Assembly: GCA_017635675.1 (NCBI GenBank)
Contig: JAGBLA010000083.1
Span: 1-43,738, forward strand
Reading direction: 5' to 3'
Length of the DNA stretch: 43,738 bases
Source of the DNA: Ruminiclostridium sp.
GTDB lineage: Bacteria; Bacillota; Clostridia; Oscillospirales; Ruminococcaceae
In this document: in pieces, positions 23,060-30,781 of the stretch
Numbering within the stretch: the stretch's first letter is position 1
Layout of the letters: the number at the start of each line of letters is the position of its first letter
Made by a program: the position numbers and the translations under genes
The notes under the pieces: generated by a model
What the model was told of the DNA's origin: nothing
Databases searched by the model: none
Seen by the model: only the letters and a program-made list of their open reading frames with translations

Positions 23060-23263
23060 TTATTTTTTGCCGCCCGATGACGGCTTTGCTGCGCTGCCCG
23101 ACGGTGAACTGCCCCTGCTCGAATGATACGCGCTGTTGTTGGGGTTGCACTGGTTTGAGTGATTGTTCATTGCCGCCGTATGCGCGGGATTGTTGGGATT
23201 GCTCTGATTTGCGTGATGGGTTCCCTGAGAACCGGAATGTGTTTTTCCTGATACTTTTGACAT
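23060..23263 (-). CDS. Small Asn/Ser/His-rich repeat protein
   Basis: Predicted 67-residue protein rich in Ser, Asn, His and Gly with almost no hydrophobic residues, probably disordered. A 13-residue motif occurs twice, at residues 16-28 (HHANQSNPNNPAH) and 34-46 (NHSNQCNPNNSAY), with the core NQxNPNNxA. The end is basic and Gly/Ser-rich. AAAGGAAG before ATG 23263 is a strong ribosome-binding site, and the frame ends just before the FMN aptamer. Similar Asn-Pro-Asn-Asn small proteins occur in Clostridia as far as I recall, without a known function. It reads towards ribU and may be transcribed into the riboswitch. Confidence 0.75.
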   Translation of the reverse strand: MSKVSGKTHSGSQGTHHANQSNPNNPAHTAAMNNHSNQCNPNNSAYHSSRGSSPSGSAAKPSSGGKK

Positions 23264-23421
23264 TTTTCTGCTTCCTTTCTTATTTCGGGTCTTATTTTCC
23301 GATAGTTTGAACAAAGAAAAGACAAATGCAGTTACGAATGTCTGATTTCAAAGATCAGAAGAAACAATTTACAAATTACAAATACCGATAATAATATATG
23401 CTTTAAGGCGGGAAGAGGATC

Positions 23422-23829
23422 TTACTCCTCGTCCTCGTCGTCGAGCTCAAATTCAATGAGGCTCCCGCAGTTAGGACATTCGAGATTTCCGCCCGCGATA
23501 GTGTTGAAATCTGTAACTATCGTGTTATTGCAGCTCGGGCAGGTTATCTCGTATTCATCGTCGTCCTCGTCACTGTCGTCGTACTTGTCATCTTCCTCTT
23601 CGCCGTAAACCTCGTCTTCAAGGTCTATGACGCTTTCCTCAAGGTCGGTGACAACGTCCGAAACATCGGCGAGGTCGCTGTCGATGTCTTCGATGTTCAG
23701 CGCCACATCACCGAGCACGTCGATGAGCGCTGCGATTATCTTGCCCTCGGGAGTCTCGGTATTGAGCTTCATACCCTCGGCAAGACCCTTGATATATGAT
23801 ACCTTTTCGGCAATGGTCATGTTTTCCAT
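23422..23829 (-). CDS. CD1247-type protein with C-terminal zinc ribbon
   Basis: Predicted 135-residue protein. The N-terminal helical part (MTIAEKVSYIKGLAEGMKLN to LADVSDVVTDLEESVIDLED) matches the CD1247 N-terminal domain of Clostridia. A very acidic linker follows, then a zinc ribbon CPSCNNTI...CPNCGSLIEF with four Cys, and an acidic tail. The role is unknown. GTG 23838 overlaps the SD; ATG 23829 with GAGGTG 6 nt upstream is preferred. The gene lies 32 bp after efp, a pairing common in Clostridia. Confidence 0.88.
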   Translation of the reverse strand: MENMTIAEKVSYIKGLAEGMKLNTETPEGKIIAALIDVLGDVALNIEDIDSDLADVSDVVTDLEESVIDLEDEVYGEEEDDKYDDSDEDDDEYEITCPSCNNTIVTDFNTIAGGNLECPNCGSLIEFELDDEDEE

Positions 23830-23861
23830 AACATTCACCTCGTAAATTTCCGGAGCGGGGA

Positions 23862-24425
23862 TTACTTGTTTGCACGCTCCATGTATTCGCCCGTTCTTGT
23901 GTCGATACGGATAATGTCACCGATGTCGATGAAGAGCGGAACTCTTATCTCTGCGCCTGTTTCCAGTGTTGCGGGCTTGGTAGCGTTGGTGGCTGTATCG
24001 CCCTTGAAACCGGGGTCTGTCTGTGTTACTTCAAGCTCTACAAAGTTGGGCGGCTCAACACCGAACACCTTGCCCTTGTAGGAGAGTATCTTGCAGACTG
24101 TGTTTTCCTTTACGAACTTGAAGCTGTCGCCGACCTCGGACGCGTTGATCGGAACGTCCTCGTATGTCTCGCTGTCCATGAAGTGATAGAGCTCGCCGTC
24201 AGCGTAGGTGTATTCCATATCCTTTCTTTCAATGAAAGCGGTGGGGAATTTTGCTGTGGGGTTGTATGACTTTTCTACTACCGCTCCTGTGAGAACGTTC
24301 TTGGTCTTTGTTCTAACGAAAGCGGCACCCTTACCGGGCTTTACGTGCTGGAACTCGACGACCTGCATTACCTGACCGTCTTCCTCGAATGTCATACCGT
24401 TTCTGAAATCGCCTGCTGTTATCAT
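23862..24425 (-). CDS. efp: Elongation factor P
   Basis: Predicted 187-residue three-domain protein that relieves ribosome stalling at polyproline stretches. The N-terminal KOW-like domain begins [17 protein letters not shown] and has the tip loop [10 protein letters not shown], with the modifiable Lys at 32. The second OB domain includes [19 protein letters not shown]; the third ends [20 protein letters not shown], the usual EF-P signature. Full length. It has its own promoter at 24487-24515 downstream of a terminator, so it is independent of the peptidase gene upstream. The CD1247-type gene follows. Confidence 0.98.
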   Translation of the reverse strand: MITAGDFRNGMTFEEDGQVMQVVEFQHVKPGKGAAFVRTKTKNVLTGAVVEKSYNPTAKFPTAFIERKDMEYTYADGELYHFMDSETYEDVPINASEVGDSFKFVKENTVCKILSYKGKVFGVEPPNFVELEVTQTDPGFKGDTATNATKPATLETGAEIRVPLFIDIGDIIRIDTRTGEYMERANK

Positions 24426-24486
24426 TGGTTTATCCTCCTTGTAAAATGCCTTGTTTCAATTGTCTGCGCATTATCACATTTTATAT

Positions 24487-24515
24487 ATTGTACTATATTT
24501 TCGCCAAAATTGCAA
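24487..24515 (-). promoter_or_regulatory. Likely sigma-A promoter of efp
   Basis: On the - strand: TTGCAA (24510-24515), 17 bp, TACAAT (24487-24492). The -10 box matches 5 of 6 and the -35 box 4 of 6. It lies 62 bp before the efp start and just after the terminator of the upstream gene. Confidence 0.65.
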
Positions 24516-24525
24516 TAGTTTTTAA

Positions 24526-24561
24526 AAAATTTCGGATTTTTTTGCGTTTTGCCGAAATTTT
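24526..24561 (-). terminator. Terminator after the Xaa-Pro peptidase gene
   Basis: A 10-bp perfect stem, AAAATTTCGG (24526-24535) with CCGAAATTTT (24552-24561), encloses a 16-nt A/T-rich loop. On the - strand the stem runs straight into a T-rich tail. Confidence 0.7.
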
Positions 24562-24599
24562 GAATTTGTGCGGGGCGCATATCGGCTATCTGCACAGCT

Positions 24600-25667
24600 T
24601 TATATCCTTGTGAGAGTTTTGGGGCTGTGGGCAAGGTCGATGCAGCCGTCGGTGGTAACTACCACCATATCCTCAATGCGAACGCCGAATTTATGCGGGA
24701 TATAGACGCCGGGCTCAATGGTGATTATCATGTTCTCGTGGAGCGTGAACGGGCTTTTGGAGGATACCGTGGGAGACTCGTGTATTTCAAGTCCTACGCC
24801 GTGACCGAGCCCGTGGGTGAAGTATTTGTCATACCCCCATGCTTCGAGGGTGCTTCTTGCCACATTGTCGAGCAGCTTGCCGGTTATGTCCGCGTGGACG
24901 GCTTTGAGAGCGTCAGTCTGTGCGCCGAGCACTGCGTTATATACCGTGAGCATCTCGTCTGTGGGCTCGCCTATCACCACGGTGCGGGTCATGTCGGAAT
25001 GATAGCCGTCAACTACCGCGCCGAAGTCGAGGGTGAGGAACTCGCCCTTCTGTATGGGTTTGTCGGTAGGTACCGCGTGGGGGCAGGCGGAGTTTATGCC
25101 GCTTGCGGCGATAGTCTCAAATGAAAGTCCGTCGGCTCCCAGATCCATCATGTAGAAATCCAGCACGGACGCTACCTGCTTTTCGGTCATTCCCGGACGG
25201 ATATTTGTAAGCAGCTTTGAAAGCGCCGTATCGGCGATCTTCTGCGCCGCTTCTATTTTCTGTATCTCCTCGGGGCTCTTGATTATGCGCATCTTTTCGA
25301 GGGTGGTGGAGAGCCAGTTGGAGGCATCGACTATAAGCGGATTGAACAGCTTTTTGAAGTCCTCAAGCTCGCTTACCGTAACGGTCTTGCTTTCTATGGA
25401 GATGACCTTGATGCCATGCCGCTCGATTATGCTCCAGAGCTGCTTGCGGATATCGGAGAGCAGGATAACCTCCACGCCCTCGGCCTGCTGTGAGGCTTTT
25501 TCATAATATCTCGCGTCGATCAGAAAGTAGCTTTGCTCGCGGGTTACGAAAACAACGCCTGCCGAGGATTTGAACCCGTTGGCATACTGTCTTGCCACGG
25601 GGCTGGTTATCAGCGCTGCGTGTGTGGCGTCTTTAAGCTCCGCCGCGATCCTGTCAGTTCGTGTCAT
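24600..25667 (-). CDS. Xaa-Pro aminopeptidase family (M24B) metallopeptidase
   Basis: Predicted 355-residue cytoplasmic peptidase that removes residues N-terminal to Pro, helping recycle peptides. The N-terminal creatinase-like domain (1-125) is followed by the pita-bread catalytic domain. All five metal ligands are visible: two Asp in LDFGAVVDGYHSDMTRT, His in GLGHGVGLEIHE, Glu in IEPGVYIP and Glu in VRIEDMVVV. Length fits the short bacterial PepP/PepQ-like forms. It is 23 bp downstream of aroQ and upstream of efp, an arrangement frequent in Clostridia. Whether it acts on dipeptides (prolidase) or longer peptides cannot be told. Confidence 0.94.
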   Translation of the reverse strand: MTRTDRIAAELKDATHAALITSPVARQYANGFKSSAGVVFVTREQSYFLIDARYYEKASQQAEGVEVILLSDIRKQLWSIIERHGIKVISIESKTVTVSELEDFKKLFNPLIVDASNWLSTTLEKMRIIKSPEEIQKIEAAQKIADTALSKLLTNIRPGMTEKQVASVLDFYMMDLGADGLSFETIAASGINSACPHAVPTDKPIQKGEFLTLDFGAVVDGYHSDMTRTVVIGEPTDEMLTVYNAVLGAQTDALKAVHADITGKLLDNVARSTLEAWGYDKYFTHGLGHGVGLEIHESPTVSSKSPFTLHENMIITIEPGVYIPHKFGVRIEDMVVVTTDGCIDLAHSPKTLTRI

Positions 25668-25690
25668 ATAGGTAAAGTCTCCTTTGCTGT

Positions 25691-26113
25691 TTACAGGTTC
25701 AATGCATCTATCGCAAGTCTGTACACTTTTTTGCCGAAACCGCAGATAACTCCGGTGCAGACCGCCGAGAGCACGGACTTATGCCGGAACTCCTCACGCT
25801 TGTGGACATTCGAGAGATGGACCTCCACGCAGGGCAGCTCAACTGCGGATATAGCGTCGCGTATAGCGTAGCTGTAATGGGTGTACGCCCCTGCGTTGAG
25901 CACTATACCGTCGGCTTTTCCGCGTGCGGAATGTATTATGTCTATCAGCTCTCCCTCGGAATTTGACTGGAAGAACTCGGGTCTTACTCCCACAGACGCA
26001 CAGTAATCCGTAAGCTCCGTATTGATGCTCTCCAGTGTGTCGGAACCGTATATCTCGGGCTCCCGAAGCCCGAGCATATCGAGATTAGGTCCGTTTATTA
26101 TGAATATCGTCAT
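25691..26113 (-). CDS. aroQ: Type II 3-dehydroquinate dehydratase
   Basis: Predicted 140-residue enzyme that dehydrates 3-dehydroquinate in the shikimate pathway, active as a dodecamer. Conserved features: NGPNLDMLGLREPEIYG with the catalytic Tyr 22, the lid region, FFQSNSEGELID, VLNAGAYTHYSYAIRDAI with Asn and His, and the VEVHLSNVHKREEFRHKSV block. Full length. The start overlaps the end of the TIM-barrel gene by 4 bp, so the two are translationally coupled. Confidence 0.97.
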   Translation of the reverse strand: MTIFIINGPNLDMLGLREPEIYGSDTLESINTELTDYCASVGVRPEFFQSNSEGELIDIIHSARGKADGIVLNAGAYTHYSYAIRDAISAVELPCVEVHLSNVHKREEFRHKSVLSAVCTGVICGFGKKVYRLAIDALNL

Positions 26114-26958
26114 TTTTTCAGTACCCTTTCGTAATACCGTTTCATCTCCGCCGCGTCCTCAGCCTGGGTGCCGTCGCTCTCACAGACTATCGAGGGTTCA
26201 AGGGCGCGTTTCGCAAACTGCTCCATAAGCGGCTCGTACTGCGGACCGTATTCGGTGTCCGCGAATGTAAGGTGTTTTTTCTCGCCGCCGTCGGTGTACA
26301 TTATCTTGCTGAAATGCACGTGGAAGTGCTTTAGCCGCTCGTGTCCGAGCTTGTTTTCTATCTCGTCCAGCACCGCTGCGTAGTCGGATTCGTTCTTTAG
26401 TCCGCCAAGGGTGCGGGCGTTCAGATGCCCGAAATCCACACAGGGCAGGAAGCGCTCATCGATGCCGCACAGCTCTATCACTTCCGACAGCGTACCGAGC
26501 TGGTTTATCTTTCCCATGGTCTCGGGGCAGATGATGATATCGGTGAGCCCCTCGCTGTCAAGCGCCTGCTGGGCTCTCGTGAGAGTATCCTTTGCAAGAG
26601 CGAGCGCTTCCTCACGGGTCATTTTTGCGCATGAGCCCGAGTGTACCACCAGCTTGCGGATACCGAGACGCTGTGCTGCGCGGGCGCTTTCGAGTATGTA
26701 ATCCACGCTTTTCAGACGCGTTTCCTCCTTCTCGCTTGAAAGCGAGATGAAATACTGCGTATGGAGCGTGAGGTATATGCCATTGTCGGCGGCGAGCTTC
26801 GGCAGCAGCTCGTATGTTTTCTCAGAGATGCGCACGCCCCGTCCGCACTCCACCTCATAGCCGTTGAGTCCCATTGAGAGCAGGTATTCGGGGAGCTGCT
26901 CGGGGAATTTCCGTTTTCCGAAGCTGTCGGAGTTGCCTCCCGGTGCGAAAGATATCAT
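26110..26958 (-). CDS. TIM-barrel protein, AP endonuclease 2 / sugar isomerase superfamily
   Basis: Predicted 282-residue xylose-isomerase-like TIM barrel, related to endonuclease IV. Candidate metal ligands line the strand ends: His in YLTLHTQYF, His in LVVHSGS, Glu in IICPETMG, Asp and His in CVDFGHLNAR, His residues in HFHVHFSK, and the late Glu in IVCESDG. This is the endonuclease IV-like pattern, so a metal-dependent hydrolase or isomerase is likely. True DNA repair activity cannot be asserted. It lies between yqeG and aroQ with an 11-bp gap to yqeG and a 4-bp overlap with aroQ. Confidence 0.85.
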   Translation of the reverse strand: MISFAPGGNSDSFGKRKFPEQLPEYLLSMGLNGYEVECGRGVRISEKTYELLPKLAADNGIYLTLHTQYFISLSSEKEETRLKSVDYILESARAAQRLGIRKLVVHSGSCAKMTREEALALAKDTLTRAQQALDSEGLTDIIICPETMGKINQLGTLSEVIELCGIDERFLPCVDFGHLNARTLGGLKNESDYAAVLDEIENKLGHERLKHFHVHFSKIMYTDGGEKKHLTFADTEYGPQYEPLMEQFAKRALEPSIVCESDGTQAEDAAEMKRYYERVLKK

Positions 26959-26969
26959 AGCTTCCTCCC

Positions 26970-27464
26970 TTATTTCAGCTTTGTAAGGTCGCGCTTGAAA
27001 ACAATGCTTTCAGCGGCGCGCTTTATCTTGAAGAGCACTCCCTTTTCGAGGTGAAAAGGCTCCACAAGTATAGTTTTTGTCCGCGCGAGGTTTCCGCCCA
27101 TAACATCTGTGAATATCTGGTCACCGACTACGGCGGTGCGTGCTCTCTCCGTGCCGAGGTATCTCAGCGCGCGGGTGATGCCGATAGTAAGCGGCTTTGC
27201 GCCGTTTGCGACGAACGGCAGCCCGAGCTTCCTTGCGAGGGGAGCCACACGGCGGTTGGTATTGTTTGAAACCACAACCATTTTCACTCCAAGAGCCCGC
27301 ATTCTGTCCAGCCATTCAGGGATACCCTGTTCCGCGGCGGGGTCACCGTGCATGGAAAGGGTGTTGTCCAGGTCGAGTATGAGAGCGTCGATGCCGTGTT
27401 TCGAGAGAAACTCTTCATTTATGCTGAGCACGTTTTTTATCCACAGGCTCGGCTTGAATAACAT
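26970..27464 (-). CDS. yqeG: YqeG-family HAD phosphatase
   Basis: Predicted 164-residue HAD superfamily class IIIA phosphatase. Motif I LILDLDNTLSMHG supplies nucleophile Asp 31 and Asp 33; VVVSNNTN is motif II; AVVGDQIFTDVMGG is motif IV, preceded by a Lys-containing stretch (NGAKPLTIGI). YqeG-like proteins resemble phosphatidylglycerophosphate phosphatases of the Gep4 type, but bacterial substrates are not settled. It is the first gene of the unit yqeG, TIM barrel, aroQ, Xaa-Pro peptidase. Confidence 0.93.
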   Translation of the reverse strand: MLFKPSLWIKNVLSINEEFLSKHGIDALILDLDNTLSMHGDPAAEQGIPEWLDRMRALGVKMVVVSNNTNRRVAPLARKLGLPFVANGAKPLTIGITRALRYLGTERARTAVVGDQIFTDVMGGNLARTKTILVEPFHLEKGVLFKIKRAAESIVFKRDLTKLK

Positions 27465-27487
27465 AAAATCAACTCGTTTACAATAAA

Positions 27488-27516
27488 TTAAGCGGACTCG
27501 CTCGGAACCCGCTTAA
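27488..27516 (-). terminator. Terminator-like hairpin downstream of rpsU
   Basis: An 8-bp stem, TTAAGCGG (27488-27495) with CCGCTTAA (27509-27516), and a 13-nt loop lie about 80 bp after the rpsU stop. The - strand tail is only moderately T-rich (AATTTATT), so the call is tentative. The 27517-27597 stretch holds a second short imperfect hairpin (27550-27574) and no gene. Confidence 0.5.
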
Positions 27517-27597
27517 ATTTCTGTGTGATCCGTACCGGCACACGCTTTGTTGACCGCATATCACTATGCGTCAAGCATCCGCAGCTCACCGCGGTGC

Positions 27598-27774
27598 TTA
27601 CTTGAACTTGCGCTTGCGTGCGGCTTCGGACTTTTTCTTACGCTTTACAGAGGGCTTTTCGTAGTGCTCTCTTTTGCGAACCTCAGCGAGTACGCCGTCT
27701 CTTGCGCACGAACGCTTGAAACGCTTTAAAGCTGTATCGAGCGACTCGTTCTTACCAAGACGAATCTCTGCCAT
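27598..27774 (-). CDS. rpsU: 30S ribosomal protein S21
   Basis: Predicted 58-residue basic protein of the small ribosomal subunit that sits near the anti-SD region. The sequence begins [20 protein letters not shown], continues through [20 protein letters not shown] and ends in a Lys/Arg tail, all standard for bacterial S21. Start ATG 27774 is preceded by GGAGGG. A perfect promoter lies about 95 bp upstream. It forms a single-gene unit between rsfS and yqeG. Confidence 0.97.
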   Translation of the reverse strand: MAEIRLGKNESLDTALKRFKRSCARDGVLAEVRKREHYEKPSVKRKKKSEAARKRKFK

Positions 27775-27867
27775 TCATTTTCCCTCCCTTTGCCTTACGA
27801 CACAGGATGATATATCAAAAACTAAGTAATGATAACAAATTATGGGGTTTACATAAACCCACGAGTT

Positions 27868-27896
27868 ATTATACCGTATAATGCAAATTTTGTCAA
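27868..27896 (-). promoter_or_regulatory. Consensus sigma-A promoter of rpsU
   Basis: On the - strand: TTGACA (27891-27896), exactly 17 bp, TATAAT (27868-27873). Predicted start is near 27861, followed at once by the small palindrome GGGTTT/AAACCC (27845-27860). The leader is about 87 nt. Confidence 0.93.
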
Positions 27897-27957
27897 GCAT
27901 TATTTTGTAATATTTACATTATTTCGGCATAACAGACAAGTTTTTCATATCATTATT

Positions 27958-28019
27958 GTGTACATTTCCGTATCAGGGGCTTTGTTACTGTAAGCCTCTG
28001 ATACGGAAGAACCGTACAC
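27958..28019. terminator. Long hairpin between rsfS and rpsU promoter
   Basis: Inner 17-bp arms (27966-27982 and 27992-28008) match except for one G-T pair. An outer 6-bp pair, GTGTAC (27958-27963) with GTACAC (28014-28019), extends the fold. It starts 18 bp after the rsfS stop. No T-tract follows on either strand, so it may act as an mRNA 3'-end structure rather than a simple intrinsic terminator. Confidence 0.6.
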
Positions 28020-28037
28020 TTTGAAAACTTATATTCA

Positions 28038-28388
28038 TCACAGAAGCGATGAAACATCGACTTCCTCGCCGTCCGCCCACAGCTTCTCAAGCCCGTAGAA
28101 CTCACGGGTCTCGTTAAGGAACACGTGGACTACCACGTCGATGTAGTCGAGGGTTATCCAGTTCGTTCCCTGCTGATTTATCGAGCATTTGGGCTGAACA
28201 CCCGCCTCGCCCATCTTAAACTCCACCTCGTCCGCGAGAGCCTTCACCTGTGTGGAGCTCGTGCCCTCGGCGATAACGAAATAGTTTGCGAGGATAGTTA
28301 TATCCCCTATGCGGATAACACGTATGTTGCCGGCTTTTTTGGAGTCCAGCGCTTTGACTGCGAGCTTTACTTCTTCGATATCGGTCAT
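28038..28388 (-). CDS. rsfS: Ribosomal silencing factor RsfS
   Basis: Predicted 116-residue RsfS/YbeB/Iojap protein that binds L14 and blocks subunit joining when nutrients are scarce. Typical features: KLAVKALDSKKAGNIRVIRI, ITILANYFVIAEGTSSTQVKALADEVE, then NWITLDYIDVVVHVFLNETREFYGLEKLW. The last motif is near invariant. It lies 1 bp after yqeK and is the last gene of the long - strand run. Confidence 0.97.
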   Translation of the reverse strand: MTDIEEVKLAVKALDSKKAGNIRVIRIGDITILANYFVIAEGTSSTQVKALADEVEFKMGEAGVQPKCSINQQGTNWITLDYIDVVVHVFLNETREFYGLEKLWADGEEVDVSSLL

Positions 28389-28389
28389 G

Positions 28390-28968
28390 TTATTCTCCTT
28401 TTTTCTTCAAACGCCTGTCCATGTAATAATTGAATGCTTCCACCGTGGAAACGGGTATCTTCTTGTCATTTGCCGAAAGGTTCTGTATCGCCCACTTCAG
28501 CGCGCGGTACATTCCGTCGTCAAGGTCTTTCATCGCATAGGCGCGGTATTTCTCAACGTCGGGGAAATCACGTTCCGCCGATACCAGGTCGCCAAGATAC
28601 ACTATCTTTTCCAGCTTAGACATAGCCGCTCTCGCAACGGTGTGATACCGCACGGAATTGAGGATATCCTCGTCGGTTATCCCAAGCTCATCGCGCAGGT
28701 ATGTTACCGCCGCGATTCCGTGCCACGTGCTCTTAGAATCAAGCTCCGCGGGGTCAACGTAGTACCCGCTCGACATCATCTCAGAGCGCTGTGTCTGTGC
28801 GTCTGCCTCCTTGCGGCAGTCGTGGAGTATCCCCGCGGTGTATGCCTTGTTCACATCTCCGCCGTGTATCTGCGCGAGCTTTACGCACATATCTGCCACA
28901 TTGCAGGAGTGGGTATAGCGTTTCTTGCCCATCATCGAGCGGATAAGCTCCTTGTATTCGTCAGCCAC
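28390..28968 (-). CDS. yqeK: HD-domain nucleotide phosphohydrolase YqeK
   Basis: Predicted 192-residue HD protein of the YqeK family. Bacillus and related members hydrolyse diadenosine tetraphosphate (Ap4A) symmetrically. Motifs: RYTHSCNVADMCVKLA with the first His, AGILHDCRKEA with the HD pair, STWHGIAAV, and a C-terminal YHTVARAAMSKLEKIVYLGD. The frame can start at TTG 28998, but AGGGGG lies 7 nt before GTG 28968, which overlaps the nadD stop by 8 bp. YqeK usually lies between nadD and rsfS, as here. Confidence 0.94.
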   Translation of the reverse strand: MADEYKELIRSMMGKKRYTHSCNVADMCVKLAQIHGGDVNKAYTAGILHDCRKEADAQTQRSEMMSSGYYVDPAELDSKSTWHGIAAVTYLRDELGITDEDILNSVRYHTVARAAMSKLEKIVYLGDLVSAERDFPDVEKYRAYAMKDLDDGMYRALKWAIQNLSANDKKIPVSTVEAFNYYMDRRLKKKGE

Positions 28969-29554
28969 GGTAAAGCCCCCTCTCGTTGATGTATTCAAGC
29001 GCCTTCGCGGGTATCAGCCCGCTGACGTCGCTGCCGCTTTTCAGCTTTTCGCGCAGAGCTGTGGAGGAGATGTCCGGGATATCCATATTCAGCACCCGCA
29101 CGTATCCAAGCTCGTTGGCAAACTCCTGCATTTCCGCGTAGCTTATGTCCCCGCGGGTCACGGCAGTCACTTTACATTCTTTCAGCAAGGCTTCATAGCG
29201 GAACCACTCCGGGAGCCTGAAAAGCTGGTCGCCGCCGATAATAAGATGAAACTCCGTTTTGGGCGGGTATATCTCACGCAGCGCCCGTACAGTGTTTATA
29301 GTGTAGCTTCGTCCGCCCAGCTTTTTCTCGATGTCCGACACCGCGAAACCGTCCATGCCGCCGAACGCGGCTTTTATCATTCCGAGCCTGTCCGCGAATG
29401 ACGCGGAGCAGCTCTTGTCTTTGAGCGGCGGGTCGTTCGCGGGTACTATCAGAAGCTCCGAGAGCTTAAGCTCACGCTTCACCTGTACCGCAAGCTCGTA
29501 ATGCCCGGTGTGCAGCGGGTCAAATGAACCGCCGAAAATGCCGACCTTACTCAT
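28961..29554 (-). CDS. nadD: Nicotinate-nucleotide adenylyltransferase
   Basis: Predicted 197-residue enzyme that joins nicotinate mononucleotide with ATP in NAD synthesis. Nucleotidyltransferase motifs: GIFGGSFDPLHTGHYELA at the start and IPDISSTALREKLKSG near the C-terminus; LIIGGDQLFRLPEW binds the nicotinate side. Full length. It overlaps yhbY by 8 bp and yqeK by 8 bp, giving a translationally coupled block. Confidence 0.96.
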   Translation of the reverse strand: MSKVGIFGGSFDPLHTGHYELAVQVKRELKLSELLIVPANDPPLKDKSCSASFADRLGMIKAAFGGMDGFAVSDIEKKLGGRSYTINTVRALREIYPPKTEFHLIIGGDQLFRLPEWFRYEALLKECKVTAVTRGDISYAEMQEFANELGYVRVLNMDIPDISSTALREKLKSGSDVSGLIPAKALEYINERGLYRG

Positions 29555-29843
29555 CTGTGAACACCACCCGCTTGTCCGGGTCTTTGTTTTGTCTGTACAT
29601 CACGAACTTCGTGCCGATGACCTGCACAGGCTCGGCATTAAGCCTTCCGCACAGCTCGGTGCAGACCTCACGCGGCGTGAGCTCGCAGGTCTCATGTACC
29701 TTGCCCTTTATCATCTCCCGGGCGGTGAGGGCATCGTCCGCCTGCTTTATCAGCTCGTCGCTTATGCCGTTTTTGCCGACGTACAAGATCGTTTCGTAGG
29801 TGTTTGCTATGGCGCGCAGCTTCGCGCGTTGTTTTCCTGTCAT
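29547..29843 (-). CDS. yhbY: YhbY-family RNA-binding (CRM domain) protein
   Basis: Predicted 98-residue CRM-domain protein that associates with the assembling 50S subunit. Start MTGKQRAKLRAIANTYETIL, the central GKNGISDELIKQADDALTAREMIKGKV with the family GxxG-like loop, and the final VQVIGTKFVMYRQN are standard. It sits between a small membrane protein gene (10 bp gap) and nadD (8 bp overlap). This yhbY-nadD-yqeK-rsfS order is common in Firmicutes. Confidence 0.95.
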   Translation of the reverse strand: MTGKQRAKLRAIANTYETILYVGKNGISDELIKQADDALTAREMIKGKVHETCELTPREVCTELCGRLNAEPVQVIGTKFVMYRQNKDPDKRVVFTDE

Positions 29844-29853
29844 ACGGGTCTCC

Positions 29854-30171
29854 TTACAGCTTGATGAACTTGCCTCTGGACTTGCTGTCCTCTTCGGTGA
29901 AGTCCTCGTCCTCGTCGTAGTTTTCGTCTTCCTCGTCTTCGTCGCAGCTGTTGATATTGTTGTTGCTCGCTATCTTGTAGGTGACGGTCTTGCGGGGCGA
30001 CAGGAACATTCCGAGCACCAGTCCGCCGAGTACCGCTACCGCCAGCTCCAGCGCATATACCTTGCGGGTCTTAACTACCTGCTCCTCTGCGAATACGGTG
30101 ATGTCTTCCGCCGCCTGTCTCGCGGTGTCAGCCGCTTTCTTTGTGACTAAGCTTGCTACTATCTTGTTCAT
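29854..30171 (-). CDS. Hypothetical membrane protein with acidic tail
   Basis: Predicted 105-residue protein with an amphipathic, Ala-rich N-terminus (about 1-38), one transmembrane helix (about 40-60; YALELAVAVLGGLVLGMFLS) and a C-terminal tail extremely rich in Asp/Glu (about 75-97), ending in a short basic stretch. The layout recalls YtxH-like proteins, but the similarity is only in composition. Between rdgB (18 bp) and yhbY (10 bp), it belongs to the same transcript. Function unknown. Confidence 0.72.
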   Translation of the reverse strand: MNKIVASLVTKKAADTARQAAEDITVFAEEQVVKTRKVYALELAVAVLGGLVLGMFLSPRKTVTYKIASNNNINSCDEDEEDENYDEDEDFTEEDSKSRGKFIKL

Positions 30172-30189
30172 GGTAATGTCCTCCTTGGT

Positions 30190-30780
30190 TTATTTTTCTG
30201 CTTTTGAAAGTATTTCCGTGAGCTGTCTGATTGCCGATGCGCGGTGGCTTATGCGGTTCTTTTCTTCGGGGGGGAGCATAGCCACGCTTGTGTCCTCATC
30301 GACCATGAATATCGGGTCATATCCGAAACCGTTCTCTCCGAGGGGCTCGGTGCCTATGTGACCCTCAAGCGTGCCGCGCACGCTGTATTCCGTATCGTCA
30401 TCGAGTATGCAGTATATCGAGCATACGAACCGCGCCGTTCTCATGCTCATATCCACTCCGTCAAGCTCGTCGAGAATCTTCTGCACACGCTGTTCGTCTG
30501 TGGCGTTCTCTCCCGCGTAGCGCGCGGAGTAAATGCCGGGAGCTCCGCCGAGAAAATCCACCTCAAGCCCGCTGTCGTCCGCGATAACGGGGCAGCGGCA
30601 TATCTCATACACTGCCGCGGCTTTCTTGTGGGCGTTCTCTGCGAAGGTCTCGCCGTCCTCAACGACTTCTATCTCTATGCCAGCGTCTTTAAGCGATATC
30701 GGTTCGTACCCGAGCGGCGTGAGCATTTCCTTTATCTCTCTGACTTTTCCTTGGTTATTGGTCGCAATTACAAGTTTCAT
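30190..30780 (-). CDS. rdgB: XTP/dITP diphosphatase (RdgB/HAM1)
   Basis: Predicted 196-residue house-cleaning pyrophosphatase that hydrolyses non-canonical purine triphosphates (XTP, ITP, dITP). Features: KLVIATNNQGKVREIKEML at the N-terminus, VIADDSGLEVDFLGGAPGIYSARYAG in the middle and FGYDPIFMVDED plus SHRASAIRQL at the end. ATG 30780 is chosen over 30810, because it lies one base after the ftsY stop, has AGGAAA upstream and matches the family start. Confidence 0.97.
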   Translation of the reverse strand: MKLVIATNNQGKVREIKEMLTPLGYEPISLKDAGIEIEVVEDGETFAENAHKKAAAVYEICRCPVIADDSGLEVDFLGGAPGIYSARYAGENATDEQRVQKILDELDGVDMSMRTARFVCSIYCILDDDTEYSVRGTLEGHIGTEPLGENGFGYDPIFMVDEDTSVAMLPPEEKNRISHRASAIRQLTEILSKAEK

Positions 30781-30781
30781 C

